A DNA stretch of 64,000 bases from Leyella lascolaii (GTDB lineage: Bacteria > Bacteroidota > Bacteroidia > Bacteroidales > Bacteroidaceae). The stretch is from NCBI RefSeq assembly GCF_900079775.1, contig NZ_LT556036.1, forward strand, positions 316,678 to 380,677. Direction: 5' to 3'. The stretch's first letter is position 1. Every line of letters begins with the position of its first letter. The notes under the pieces were generated by a model that saw only the letters and a list, made by a program, of their open reading frames with translations, was not told the origin of the DNA and did no database searches. This document shows positions 1 to 9,254 of this stretch, in pieces. The translations under genes were made by a program, and so were the position numbers.

Positions 1-813
1 ATTCTGCGAGGAAAGGGCATAGGGTGTTATATACAATACACATTAAACGATTATGAACTCGAACGCTTGGAAACAGGTGTTCCTCCATTGGTGGAGCGCA
101 TAGACACGTTCAAGAAACTGGCCACACGTTTAGGCAAGGAAGCCGTGATATGGCGTTTCGACCCCATGCTACTCACGGGAAACCTCTCCTTGGACGGCTT
201 GCTTGATAAGGTGGAACGCATAGGTGACCAACTCAAGGGATATACCGAAAAAATGGTGTTCAGCTATGCCGACATCGCTAACTATAGAAAGGTAAAATCC
301 AATTTAGACAAGAGCGGGATATGTTATCGGGAATGGACTGAAGGGCAGATGGTTGAATTTGCAGAACGCCTTTCCGAGTTGAACAAGACGAATGGTTGGA
401 ATTATGCCTTGGCGACTTGCGGTGAAAAGGTGGAGCTTGCCCGGTATGGCATAGCTCATAACCGTTGCATCGATGCCGACCTCATCGCCCGCTTGGCTTG
501 GCAGGACAAGATGTTGATGAAGCACATGGGTGTCGAAGTCAAAGAAATAACCTCGCACGGCCTGTTTGATGACGGCTTGTTGCCGCCCGGTGCCATACCA
601 TTGCCGGGAAATCGGTATTTCATAAGCCGGCATAAGAAAGACCCAGGCCAACGCCTGTCGTGTGGCTGCATGGCTTCCAAGGACATCGGGGAGTATGACA
701 CCTGCCCCCATCTTTGTGAATACTGCTATGCCAATTCCTCTAAACCTTCGGCATTGGCTAACTGGGAGCGGCATCAAAATAACAATTTTTCAGAAACAAT
801 TACAGGTAAATAA
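1..813 (+). CDS. DUF1848 family protein, C-terminal part (5' end outside window)
   Basis: The frame is open from the first base. Residues upstream of the first in-window TTG (position 67) read naturally into the rest, so the gene starts before the window. The C-terminus carries a dense cysteine cluster (CGCMASKDIGEYDTC, then CPHLCEYCYAN) that would suit an iron-sulphur cluster, as expected for DUF1848 proteins. The biochemical function of the family is not established. The stop overlaps the ATG of the next small gene (TAATG), so the two are probably translationally coupled. Family assignment is from recognition of the sequence, with no database search. Confidence 0.8.
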   Translation: MLRGKGIGCYIQYTLNDYELERLETGVPPLVERIDTFKKLATRLGKEAVIWRFDPMLLTGNLSLDGLLDKVERIGDQLKGYTEKMVFSYADIANYRKVKSNLDKSGICYREWTEGQMVEFAERLSELNKTNGWNYALATCGEKVELARYGIAHNRCIDADLIARLAWQDKMLMKHMGVEVKEITSHGLFDDGLLPPGAIPLPGNRYFISRHKKDPGQRLSCGCMASKDIGEYDTCPHLCEYCYANSSKPSALANWERHQNNNFSETITGK

Positions 814-1004
814 TGGCTATGGACAAATATGATTTTATCAAGAAGGGTGCCACAGTCTATTGGCATGACCCGGATGGCGGTTTATCGGATGGGGAGTATG
901 AGATAATATCTGCTCCTGAAGAAATTGAAGAGGACAGCATCATTTTAATAGCTTCCGATTGTTCGGAGGCAGAAGTTTTCCCCACGGAATTGTCCTGTTG
1001 CTGA
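813..1004 (+). CDS. small acidic hypothetical protein coupled to the DUF1848 gene
   Basis: A 63-residue protein whose ATG overlaps the stop of the preceding gene by one base. It begins MAMDKYDFIKKGATVYWHDPDG and is rich in Glu and Asp, with a C-terminal Cys-Cys. There is no signal peptide or membrane segment. The N-terminal half (ATVYWHDPD, then GEYEI) resembles a short beta-strand binding module, but I do not recognise a family. Coupling and codon structure support a real gene. A strong hairpin follows it, which marks the end of this + strand unit. Confidence 0.6.
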   Translation: MAMDKYDFIKKGATVYWHDPDGGLSDGEYEIISAPEEIEEDSIILIASDCSEAEVFPTELSCC

Positions 1005-1030
1005 AATGAAATTACAAAAATTGGAAATGG

Positions 1031-1061
1031 GTCAGCCGTTTGGAAATACCCCACGGCTGAC
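1031..1061. terminator. hairpin terminator between convergent units
   Basis: A perfect 9-bp stem, GTCAGCCGT (1031-1039) with ACGGCTGAC (1053-1061), has a 13-nt loop and is followed by ATTTTGAT. It lies between the + strand DUF1848 unit and the end of the leftward conjugation operon, so it could terminate both. Confidence 0.7.
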
Positions 1062-1107
1062 ATTTTGATACATGATACAGCATCCGTTTGCAAGAACGAT
1101 TCCTATT

Positions 1108-2292
1108 TTACCTACCTCGGCGATATGGCACATAGTCTTCCGCTATAGCCCCCACCAGTTCCCTGTCCTCATGCGCCACCTCCTGCGTGTTCCCGTCGCC
1201 GTCCACATCCATGATGTCCGGCTTGGCTTCGATGCGTTCTTGCACGGCATCAATCTGCTGCGAAATCATCGAGGTGGCTCTTTTTACATCGAACAAGGTC
1301 GTTTTCAAGAACTCCGGTGATTCCTGCAAGCTGCCCAGCCACGATTTTAAGTAAGCCGCTGATTCCTCTTTTATCTGTTTTGCCATGCCATACCGCGAGG
1401 CCAACAGCGCACTGCCCAGTTCGGCCACCAATTCTTCCCTTGCATACTCCTCCGACCCAAATGCGGCAGGTTTCAAACGGTTCAACCGGCTTTCATGCCC
1501 GGAGCTGTGAGTCATTTCATGCAGCATGGTACCGTAATAGGACTCCCCAGCTACAAACTGCGTCTTTTCAGGGATAACAATTTCGTCTTTGCTGATACTG
1601 TAATACGCACGGTCTTGGTGCATGGGGCGAATGGGGCACACCCATAGCCCTTTATCCACCATTTCGTCCAATGGGGCGAACGAGAATGACTCACCTTCCA
1701 ATTTTACGGGTGGTTTCAGTGCATTGGCAGACCGAATCTTCTCGTATAGTTCGGGACGAGCCTCGCGGAGATTGGTCTGGTCTACATTGAATACGTTATA
1801 TACGTTCATCTTCGGATAGACATTGTACCGCTGCTTTTCTTCGTCCGACAGCCGCTTGTACTCGTCATATTTGATTTTCTCTTTCGTTTCCTTGTCCACT
1901 ACGGTAAAGGTGGTGATGAACACTGGAAACGATTTCTCACCTTTCTGCACGGATACCAACGGCAGCTTTTCCCCGTTCTCATCCACCAAAGGCTGACGCG
2001 AGCCGTCCTTCTTCTTGCTGTAATTGAGTGAAAGCGCGGCATCGAAGGTGCAAAATACAGGAAGCTCGTATCCCCTTTTCTCACATTCCAATGCCAACAT
2101 GAGGGCATTCATCCCGTTGTACTCCCTGCCCGAAAGATTCTTTGGCCATTTCATCATGCCTTCTGTAAACCAAGGCTTCGACCAGTCCTTTTTCAAGGTG
2201 GAAATCTTTTCTATCATCAGTTCCGTGAATCGTTCCAACGCCCGGTCTTCCGCCGACGGGCCATCCCTATGGTAATCATTCCTCTTTGCCAT
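1108..2292 (-). CDS. ardC: ArdC-like antirestriction protein with zincin metallopeptidase domain
   Basis: A 394-residue protein of the ArdC/DUF1738 type. The N-terminal half holds the ssDNA-binding region (NGMNALMLALECEKRGY and a later NVFNVDQTNL motif). The C-terminal half is a zincin-like domain with an intact HExxH at about residue 257 (MLHEMTHSSGH). ArdC proteins ride on conjugative DNA and protect the incoming strand from host restriction. It is the last gene of the leftward transfer operon, 2 nt after the OB-fold gene, which suits a function needed on entry to the recipient. A paralogous N-terminal domain is found in the 878-residue protein at 4456-7092. Confidence 0.85.
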   Translation of the reverse strand: MAKRNDYHRDGPSAEDRALERFTELMIEKISTLKKDWSKPWFTEGMMKWPKNLSGREYNGMNALMLALECEKRGYELPVFCTFDAALSLNYSKKKDGSRQPLVDENGEKLPLVSVQKGEKSFPVFITTFTVVDKETKEKIKYDEYKRLSDEEKQRYNVYPKMNVYNVFNVDQTNLREARPELYEKIRSANALKPPVKLEGESFSFAPLDEMVDKGLWVCPIRPMHQDRAYYSISKDEIVIPEKTQFVAGESYYGTMLHEMTHSSGHESRLNRLKPAAFGSEEYAREELVAELGSALLASRYGMAKQIKEESAAYLKSWLGSLQESPEFLKTTLFDVKRATSMISQQIDAVQERIEAKPDIMDVDGDGNTQEVAHEDRELVGAIAEDYVPYRRGR

Positions 2293-2294
2293 GC

Positions 2295-2912
2295 CTACGC
2301 TTGTGTTTGGTTGTTATGCTCCTTTTTTACCCATTCTGCCAACTCTTCCACCCGGCAAGCAATGTTGAGCTTGTCAAGGTAGGCTGACAGTTCCAGCTTA
2401 CCTTTGGCTGTTATACCTGTCTTGGGTACAAGGAATGCCTCCCGCTCAGCTGAGAAACGGATGAAACGCACCCAAGTGAAAGCGAAGGCATCGCCATCTT
2501 TCTCGGTACTGAAAGCCGAGAACACCAGATACTTGCCGCCTTTTTTATCAGTCTTTTCCTCCACCTGCTTGCCGATGGTGCCGCGAAATTCAATGTCGCC
2601 CTCTATGTTGTCCTTGTCGGATGCAGGGGTAAAATCCACTGCATCGGCATGGAAATTCAAGTATAGGTTGTCGCTGCGCTTGCGAAAAGTGAGCGTGCCT
2701 CGCATTTCTACCTTTGTACCCACAGCATATGGGTTGGTGTCCGATTCACCTCCATCCATTGACACGGAGATTTCCACTTGCTTGCCCGCTCCCGACTTGG
2801 CGGGAATGGTGGTCTTGACACCAAAGCAGATGAATGTTTGTCCCTCGCTATTGGTCCGCACCGTCGCCGCCCGGCTGACCGTGCCGTTGATTGTCACATT
2901 GCATTTAATCAT
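2295..2912 (-). CDS. tandem OB-fold, SSB-like protein
   Basis: A 205-residue soluble protein that looks like two consecutive OB-type halves. Residues 1-90 carry GTVSRAATVRTNSEGQTFICF, and residues 105-190 carry the similar GTIGKQVEEKTDKKGGKYLVF. The second half keeps a strand-loop-strand pattern ending in ITAKGKLELSAYLDK. It lacks the long acidic C-terminal tail of ordinary SSB. Its place directly before ardC in a transfer operon suggests it coats transferred single-stranded DNA. The function is inferred from fold-like patterns and neighbourhood. Confidence 0.6.
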   Translation of the reverse strand: MIKCNVTINGTVSRAATVRTNSEGQTFICFGVKTTIPAKSGAGKQVEISVSMDGGESDTNPYAVGTKVEMRGTLTFRKRSDNLYLNFHADAVDFTPASDKDNIEGDIEFRGTIGKQVEEKTDKKGGKYLVFSAFSTEKDGDAFAFTWVRFIRFSAEREAFLVPKTGITAKGKLELSAYLDKLNIACRVEELAEWVKKEHNNQTQA

Positions 2913-2953
2913 ATGGTTATCCTTTATTGGTGATGTATTCGATATTTTGTCTA

Positions 2954-4429
2954 TTATCTCATTTGCAGGTTCTCGCCTTGTCCGTTATGTTGTTCCATTC
3001 CCTGCTCATAGTTCCGAACCACTTGCCCGGAAAGGGCGATGCCGCCCACAATTGCCGCCACTTGGCTGCGTTTCTGTTCTGCCGTGGTACCCGTATCGGA
3101 AAGGACAAGGGAAAGGCGGTTCATCTCCGATGCGGTCAGTTCGTGCGAGAAACTGCCGTCGCCACTGTCGATATGCAAGATGGGGCTGCCGTTGTCCTGC
3201 ACCTCCAACACGCACTCCTTGCAGGCGGGCAGCAATGCCGAGAGGTCGATGCGTTTGCTCAAGGCCGCTTCGGTAGCCAACCTCATCTGTTCCTCCTTGT
3301 TGTCAATCTGCATGGCGAGAGCCATAAGCGAAGTGAACATAGTAATGGCCATTTCCACAATGGGGTCAGCACCGTAACCGAGGTGCTCGTTGCTGTCCTC
3401 CGATGAAAGTAATTTCTTCATCCACTCATCCGGTGACAGGCCTGCGTCGATAGCCGTGCCGTCTGTGGCTTTGTATTTTGCCAATAAATCCTTGCCATCG
3501 TGCAGCAGTTGCAGGTTAATCTTCCCCTTTTGGGCAATCTCAGCCAAGTATGCCGCAGGGTCGATGTCACGCCTTGTACCGTCGGTGGAGAGTTGCGCCA
3601 CACCGAATTGGAGGTTGTCACGTGACAAGCCCAGTTGCTGCCCGGCGTTTACCGTATCGCCCACTTTGGCATGGGTGTTCGTCAGGCCTTGGTAGCTGAC
3701 CTGATAAGTGGTTCCATCTGCCCGTGCATACTCCACGGTCAATGATTTGCCGGCATCCACTGCCACGACCTTGCCATTGTCTTCCGTGGCCAATATGGCT
3801 TCATTGTCCGTTGGAAGAGTGATGCTGCGCTGTTCGCCAAACGGCACAGTCACCAACAGAAACTCTGCCCGTTCCAACGGAAAGACATAATCCTTGCTCT
3901 CTCCGGCAAGGTGGCTGTCCCCGTCCTCGCCAGGTGTCCGGCCTTGCGCCTGCATCTCTTCCATCACCATGCGGTCGTACCTGTCAAGCCCGTTCCGCTC
4001 GATGATACCGATGAGCGAGGCAGCGTAGTTGCCTCCCGTGGCATATCCCGCCTGTTCCAGTCCTTTCGCCCAGCCTTGGTAGTCATCAGCTTGCAGGTCG
4101 AAACAACCGGCGTACCGCTGGTTCTCCGAAAGGAAGCGTGAATGGTGTTCGTAGGAATCGGCCACGCTGTCATAGCTGCAAAACTTCTCATTGGGTTTGT
4201 CATCTGTGTACAAGCCATACTTGCCGCCACCGTCCAACCAGCCTTGCGTGGCCTTGATGCCGAAATGGTTGTTCTCTTTCTTTGCCAAGGTGCTTTCGCC
4301 GTTGCTGCTTTCCAAAATGCCCTGTGCCAGTGTCACGGAGGCCGGAATCCCATACCGACGCATCTGCTCCATCGCATATGCTGCGTATCGCTCCGCGTAT
4401 GTTTCGTTCTTGCTTTTGCCCATATCCAA
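2954..4429 (-). CDS. glucosaminidase-domain transfer protein with degenerate M23-like domain
   Basis: A 491-residue protein. Residues ~10-165 form a glucosaminidase/FlgJ-type muramidase domain (SVTLAQGILESSNGESTLA, with the catalytic Glu in the ILESS motif, then NNHFGIKATQG). Residues ~225-330 resemble an M23/LytM beta-barrel (VGDTVNAGQQLGLSRDNLQFGV) in which the zinc-binding HxH is absent. The C-terminal third is unassigned. There is no signal peptide, so export would be by the transfer apparatus or an unrecognised route. Peptidoglycan-cutting enzymes are standard in conjugation operons, where they open the wall for the mating channel. Confidence 0.7.
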   Translation of the reverse strand: MDMGKSKNETYAERYAAYAMEQMRRYGIPASVTLAQGILESSNGESTLAKKENNHFGIKATQGWLDGGGKYGLYTDDKPNEKFCSYDSVADSYEHHSRFLSENQRYAGCFDLQADDYQGWAKGLEQAGYATGGNYAASLIGIIERNGLDRYDRMVMEEMQAQGRTPGEDGDSHLAGESKDYVFPLERAEFLLVTVPFGEQRSITLPTDNEAILATEDNGKVVAVDAGKSLTVEYARADGTTYQVSYQGLTNTHAKVGDTVNAGQQLGLSRDNLQFGVAQLSTDGTRRDIDPAAYLAEIAQKGKINLQLLHDGKDLLAKYKATDGTAIDAGLSPDEWMKKLLSSEDSNEHLGYGADPIVEMAITMFTSLMALAMQIDNKEEQMRLATEAALSKRIDLSALLPACKECVLEVQDNGSPILHIDSGDGSFSHELTASEMNRLSLVLSDTGTTAEQKRSQVAAIVGGIALSGQVVRNYEQGMEQHNGQGENLQMR

Positions 4430-4455
4430 ATCTTATGATTGTCAATACTTTGTTA

Positions 4456-7092
4456 TTATCGTCCACGACCCATACGTACCTCATTCTCCTTGCTTATTGT
4501 CTGCTCGGGGTTCTCCAACTGGTCACAGATGGCTACCCGTTGTCCAGATCGGATAAGTTTGGGAAGATGGGTGTCCAAATCCCCGAAGGGGAAGGAAACG
4601 ATGTCTGCTTTATCTCCATGTACTACATCAAGTCCTAATATCCGTGAGGCGGTCTGTGCGTCTTCCTTGTAGGCCACATAGTTGTCGCCGGTCCGGAACA
4701 GCAGCACGGCATCGGGGTGCTTGCCTTTAAGTTGGTCGTACTGTTCCTGCATGGCCGGGGTAAATGGTTGTCCCTTGGCGTTAGCATCAAATGCTATGCG
4801 GGTTTGTTCCCCTTGATGGGGTTCTTGTGATTGGGCCTGCGCGTTTGCCTGTTGCAACACATCAGCAAAGAGCTTGGCTGCCAGGCAGGTCCTATATTCG
4901 GCCATATCCTCCGCCGCCCACATTCGTTGCCACTGCTGGGGTGTCACCAGCCTCGGCTGCACTTTCTCTATGCCGTCGATGACCGGGGCGCAGAGAATGC
5001 GCTCGTCCTTGGTGCGGAAGATATTCACCCGCTTGATTTTGGACAGGTCGGCATTCTCGGCGGGACCAGCAAACAAGTCCACTTTCAGTTCCGGCCTATT
5101 CTGTGCCAGGGCGTAGTATTTGTTAGCCAAGTCGTGGCGGACTTCGGCAGATGCTTCTTGTTGACCTTGTTTGATGGTGGTAAAGAAACGGTTGACATCC
5201 TCTTTGTCGGGATAGACGCTGAATGACGTTTCTCCCTGCGGTTTGAGGTACAACGCCCAGCGTCCGTCATCGTCACGCAACATCTGTATGCGGTCGAACT
5301 GTACGGAGGTTGCGTTTTCTACCGCTTCCGACACGTCGATGTACGAGAGTGTCCGCAGTTCCTTGCCCTCCAATTTGGCCGTGGTCACCTCCTTGCCCTC
5401 AAAATAACTGTCATCGGGACGGAAGCCCAGCAAGCCATCCTTGTTGAAGAAGCGGACGAATGTAGCCCCTTGCGCCCGCAAGGCACTCTCGATGCGTGTT
5501 TTGGAGAAGCCGGGCAGATTGTTCGTCACCGCCTTTGCCCCGCGTTCAGACCGCTCTTGGGCGTTCATCACCTCGTCCGGTGTCAAGCAGTATGGGCGTT
5601 TGTCGCCATCGGGAAAGGCCACATGACCGCCCTCCAACGCTCCGGCCGGCAGCACGACATCCACGATGCCCGTCTGCTTGTCGCGCACGATGACCATCTC
5701 CTTGGTAGAGCGGTCGGGTATCCCCTTCAAGCTGTCCGACACCGTATAGCTGCCCTTTGTATTCCATTCGGCGGGCATATATTCCTTGCAGGACTCCGCC
5801 ATCTGTGTGCCGTAATGGACGGCTTCAGTAAAGGCGATTTCCATCACTTCAGGGTCTTCATCATGCACCTTTAACAACGCTTCCTCCACTTTCTTGTCAT
5901 AGAAGCCCAGATTGAACTTTTCCAGGAACGTCTGTTTCTCGGCGGGAGAGGCGAAATTTCGGCTGTCCACACCCATGCCTCCCTTGCGGATGATGTCGAT
6001 CAGAATGGCGCTCTCCCTTGAATCCACTTGCGGCTTCTGTTTCTCGCGCAATTCGGTGGTGCGCTTGTGGTCAAGCAAGGTCGCGTATTCTATTTTCTCG
6101 CCACGCTCTGCCTTGCGCATCACCTCCACGGCATTGTTCACGTCCGTTTCGATGGCTTCCAACAGGGTGGGGTTCTCTTGCAGTTCCTGTGTCCAGTATT
6201 CCACCAAAGGCAGGTTCTCCGCTGACATTTTGGCCGGCAGGCCGAAGTCCATCATCTTCACTCCGGCAGCGAGTTCGGCCACCAGCCGTTCATATTTCAC
6301 GGCATCTTCCGATGGTGCTTTCCCACCCTGCATCACCATGCCTTCACGGGCAAGGCGTTGCCGGTGGCCGGTGGCGCTTGCCACTTGGCGCACCAATTCC
6401 TGCACATAGTCGGGGTAAGAGGAAAAATGTTTTTGGTCTGGCATATAGACGGCATCCTTGGCGATGTCGTAACGGGGGGTGCCGGTACCGTCCTTGCGTA
6501 TGGGCACGAGGTTTTCCTTGATTTGCGCCACGAAATGGTTGACGGCATTCCGCAACTGCCGTTCTTCCGCTTTGAGATTGCCCCGGTCGTTGATGCCGCC
6601 GTGACTCTCCAATAGGGCACGGTAGGTTTCGGGAATGGAATCGGACAGCGTGGTCTGGTCCACGTTGAACAGGATGCGTATCTCCCGGTTGCGCACCCCT
6701 TTGTATTGTTTCCGCTCTTCCTTGTCCAACTGGAGGTAGTCTTCCCTCGACATCGTGTCGCTCGGGTCGTTGCGGTTGACGTACTTCTCCCATTTGTACC
6801 AATGGAACGGCACTCCTTTCTCGCCTTGCAGCACCGCCTCGCCGTGTTTCTTAGCTTCGTTGAACGAGAAATAGCGGGCGGTCTTGTAACCGCCACGGTC
6901 GGCGTGCATACCGAGTATGAGGGCGTTGAACGGGCTGACTTCCGGACCTTTCGGGTAAAACCTTGGAGCCGTCCTGCCCGAAGCGTTCAACCAATAGCCG
7001 CCGCTGATTGCCGCGCCATTCAATGCGCCAGACAGCAGTTCCTTCTCCCGTTCCACGGCAGCTTTTTCTTGTGGGCTTTTGTCCTTGCTCAT
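4456..7092 (-). CDS. ArdC-like / DUF3945-like / MutS domain I multidomain protein
   Basis: An 878-residue protein. Residues ~15-330 are homologous to the N-terminal and zincin regions of the ArdC at 1108-2292 (VSPFNALILGMHADRGGY, later ILFNVDQTTL). The metallopeptidase HExxH is lost: the equivalent stretch reads VRQVASATGH. A middle region around residue 700 has the LVTPQQWQRMWAAEDM pattern of DUF3945-type proteins. The last ~95 residues match MutS domain I (QYDQLKGKHPDAVLLFRTGD, later RVAICDQLENP). The mismatch-sensing Phe-x-Glu after GD is replaced (GDNYVAY). It probably binds DNA without peptidase or mismatch-reading ability. It lies in the leftward transfer operon. Confidence 0.7.
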   Translation of the reverse strand: MSKDKSPQEKAAVEREKELLSGALNGAAISGGYWLNASGRTAPRFYPKGPEVSPFNALILGMHADRGGYKTARYFSFNEAKKHGEAVLQGEKGVPFHWYKWEKYVNRNDPSDTMSREDYLQLDKEERKQYKGVRNREIRILFNVDQTTLSDSIPETYRALLESHGGINDRGNLKAEERQLRNAVNHFVAQIKENLVPIRKDGTGTPRYDIAKDAVYMPDQKHFSSYPDYVQELVRQVASATGHRQRLAREGMVMQGGKAPSEDAVKYERLVAELAAGVKMMDFGLPAKMSAENLPLVEYWTQELQENPTLLEAIETDVNNAVEVMRKAERGEKIEYATLLDHKRTTELREKQKPQVDSRESAILIDIIRKGGMGVDSRNFASPAEKQTFLEKFNLGFYDKKVEEALLKVHDEDPEVMEIAFTEAVHYGTQMAESCKEYMPAEWNTKGSYTVSDSLKGIPDRSTKEMVIVRDKQTGIVDVVLPAGALEGGHVAFPDGDKRPYCLTPDEVMNAQERSERGAKAVTNNLPGFSKTRIESALRAQGATFVRFFNKDGLLGFRPDDSYFEGKEVTTAKLEGKELRTLSYIDVSEAVENATSVQFDRIQMLRDDDGRWALYLKPQGETSFSVYPDKEDVNRFFTTIKQGQQEASAEVRHDLANKYYALAQNRPELKVDLFAGPAENADLSKIKRVNIFRTKDERILCAPVIDGIEKVQPRLVTPQQWQRMWAAEDMAEYRTCLAAKLFADVLQQANAQAQSQEPHQGEQTRIAFDANAKGQPFTPAMQEQYDQLKGKHPDAVLLFRTGDNYVAYKEDAQTASRILGLDVVHGDKADIVSFPFGDLDTHLPKLIRSGQRVAICDQLENPEQTISKENEVRMGRGR

Positions 7093-7109
7093 ATATCTTC
7101 AGTTTAGTT

Positions 7110-8942
7110 TTACTTGATACCAAATGTCCTTTCCCTGCCTTCTTCCAAGGTCTGTTCCGATGCGCGGTAGTTTTCTTGGGTCATTTGCCTTGTTTCCTCA
7201 TGCTTGGCCAGCACGGCATTGGCGAGGGTATTTATCGGCAATGCTCCTTCCCGGCAGGCTTCGGCGGCATGGTATGGCAACAGGATGCTGCACGGCACAC
7301 CGTCGATGTCCATAAAGAGGTTGTCTCCTTGCAGTACGGGATGGGCGAGCCTTGCATTCAACGGTTCATCGGGATAGGGTTTATACAGCTGTTTGGCCGA
7401 TGTTTCTTCTTGCCGGTCAAGAGCCTCCTGTCCGGCCTTGTTAAGCAGGTTCAAGCCGCCCATGCCTATCAGCACCATTTTCAACAAGGGGTTGCGGACG
7501 AACATGCCTAGCAAGATGGAGGCAATGGGCAGCAGGCTGTCCTTTACCCCGAATGATTTGGTATGACCGGTGAACAAGTCTATCAGCACATCGGGAAGCA
7601 TGGAAACAACATAGCCCAGGTTCCTGCCCACACCGCCGATACCGTCTAATCCGAATGTCCTGAGCAGTCCATCCCAACCGTTTTCATTAGAGGGCTGTTG
7701 ATCTGGTTGTCTAGTTTGTCGGGGCGATTGTGGCATTTGTGGCTCGTCCGATGTCGGTCCTTGACTGTCTGATGTCGGTGCTTGCCCGTCCGTAGAAAGG
7801 GGGTTCAAGCTGTTTATACCCTTTGGTTCTTCTTGCAAGGCTTGTTGCTCAGCCAAGTATTCTTCCTCATGTCCGGGTGCCACAACCAAGGGCATATTCT
7901 TGTAGCGTTCATCGTTGCGTTTGTCTTCAAATATCTCGGGAAACATTGACTGGAGGCTGGGAAAATCCGGTAGGGTATTCTGCTCCATCCAATCCGCCCA
8001 TACCGGTCTTTCGGTAAGGATGCCCATCGGCTTGGCCAATTGGCTGTTGACCGACAGCACATAGTCGTTCTCGTAGGATAGGATTTTGTTTCCTTGCTTG
8101 CGGAAGCCAGTGAACACGTTATCCTCCGCACCGAACACGGCACGGCTGATGCAATCTTCTACGGTGGGCGGTTTCTTTCCGGCATTCTCCTTGCCCTCGA
8201 TGTACCACTCCACACCGTAGGAAGCGGCTTCCAAGCCCACCGTTCCTGCCAGTGCCGCCCAAGATGCGATGCCGCCGGTAGCCACGGCATCGGCAGCCAA
8301 TGACACGCCGCGTCCGGCCCACTTTTCCCCGGTGGAAGGGTTATAGGCGGCCTCGCCCCTTGCGTCTATCTCCTGTTGTAAGGGGGAGCGCATCAACGAA
8401 TCGGCAAACCCGAACAAGCTTCCCTCCATGCCCTTGCGCAGCACATATTCCACCGATGACTTGGGCATCTGCTCTTTGACCATACGGTCAACCATCATCT
8501 GCTCCACCCGGTAGTCCAAGTAGGCGTATGCAAGGTCGCCACCTAACCGGGCAGACAGCTTGTCGTACTGCTCCCTGCCAATCTCGGCGACCACGGCCTC
8601 CCGCCATTCATGTGCCAACAGTGCCAGGTCGGATGTGAAATCCTTGTTCCCGGCGATGCGTTCGCGGCACATCTCCACATAGTCCTCGGCGGTCTTGCTG
8701 TTCCATTCACCCGTCAGGCGCAGATACTGCAGGGTGTTGTCAGGCATACCCGTGGCACCGGCGGCAAAGCTGCCAAGCAACCCCGCCGGGCTGAGTGCGT
8801 ATTCGCCAATTTCTTCCGCCTGTTTCTTGCCGAGGAAGTCCTTCACGCTACGCATGACAGGGACGAAATGGGTGTCAAAGTAGCTTTGCAGGCAGTATTC
8901 CACTTCGGCAAACCGTTCGCTATGTTGTATTTCCTTGCTCAT
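7110..8942 (-). CDS. large conjugation-operon protein of unknown function
   Basis: A 610-residue protein I cannot assign. Residues 1-200 are charged and helical. Around residues 225-245 is a Gly/Ala-rich, possibly membrane-inserting stretch (VSLAADAVATGGIASWAALAG). Residues ~385-425 form a Pro/Gln/Ser-rich linker with a short repeat (QAPTSDSQGPTSDE). It is followed by two hydrophobic segments (LGYVVSMLPDVLIDLF and ILLGMFVRNPLLKMVLIGMGG). The C-terminal ~90 residues resemble domains seen in other Bacteroidales element proteins. The linker plus hydrophobic arrangement recurs in the 211-residue protein at 10113-10748. It may be a structural part of the mating apparatus. Confidence 0.6.
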   Translation of the reverse strand: MSKEIQHSERFAEVEYCLQSYFDTHFVPVMRSVKDFLGKKQAEEIGEYALSPAGLLGSFAAGATGMPDNTLQYLRLTGEWNSKTAEDYVEMCRERIAGNKDFTSDLALLAHEWREAVVAEIGREQYDKLSARLGGDLAYAYLDYRVEQMMVDRMVKEQMPKSSVEYVLRKGMEGSLFGFADSLMRSPLQQEIDARGEAAYNPSTGEKWAGRGVSLAADAVATGGIASWAALAGTVGLEAASYGVEWYIEGKENAGKKPPTVEDCISRAVFGAEDNVFTGFRKQGNKILSYENDYVLSVNSQLAKPMGILTERPVWADWMEQNTLPDFPSLQSMFPEIFEDKRNDERYKNMPLVVAPGHEEEYLAEQQALQEEPKGINSLNPLSTDGQAPTSDSQGPTSDEPQMPQSPRQTRQPDQQPSNENGWDGLLRTFGLDGIGGVGRNLGYVVSMLPDVLIDLFTGHTKSFGVKDSLLPIASILLGMFVRNPLLKMVLIGMGGLNLLNKAGQEALDRQEETSAKQLYKPYPDEPLNARLAHPVLQGDNLFMDIDGVPCSILLPYHAAEACREGALPINTLANAVLAKHEETRQMTQENYRASEQTLEEGRERTFGIK

Positions 8943-8946
8943 GATG

Positions 8947-9231
8947 TTACATGATGTTAAGTTGCTTCATCAGTTGTTCCTTGGTCTGTTCTATCGCATG
9001 GCGGCAGGCTTCCATCTGCTTGGGATAGTATTTCTCCAGCAGGGTGTCCTTGGCTATCTCATCGTGGATAAAGCCCACCGCCGTTTGCCGGTTGATCTCC
9101 ACCGAGGCTTCCCCGTCCTCCTTGTTGTTGAACCAGGCTTTCGTCCACCAACGCAAACCTGCCCGGTCGGGATAGACGGTGACAAGCCTGGGTATGTCGA
9201 AACTGCGCACGTCTATCTCCAGTCCTTCCAA
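8947..9231 (-). CDS. C-terminal part of the M23-like protein, in the -1 frame
   Basis: The 94-residue reading frame begins at a TTG (LEGLEIDV) but is open further upstream, to the A9 tract at 9273-9281. Read through that tract in the -1 frame, the M23 protein continues smoothly (KKKRLDEAVAAIGVTDPLEG) into this frame and ends ...KQLMKQLNIM after another ~95 residues. I therefore read it as the displaced C-terminus of the preceding gene, not an independent gene. The cause could be -1 ribosomal slippage, transcriptional slippage, a real one-base deletion, or a sequencing error in the homopolymer. Confidence 0.6.
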   Translation of the reverse strand: MEGLEIDVRSFDIPRLVTVYPDRAGLRWWTKAWFNNKEDGEASVEINRQTAVGFIHDEIAKDTLLEKYYPKQMEACRHAIEQTKEQLMKQLNIM

Positions 9232-9254
9232 CGGGTCGGTGACGCCGATGGCGG

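Noticed and set aside
2404..3276. A 290-codon open frame on the + strand
   Set aside because: It spans the OB-fold gene and the end of the glucosaminidase gene antisense, and its composition is not protein-like.
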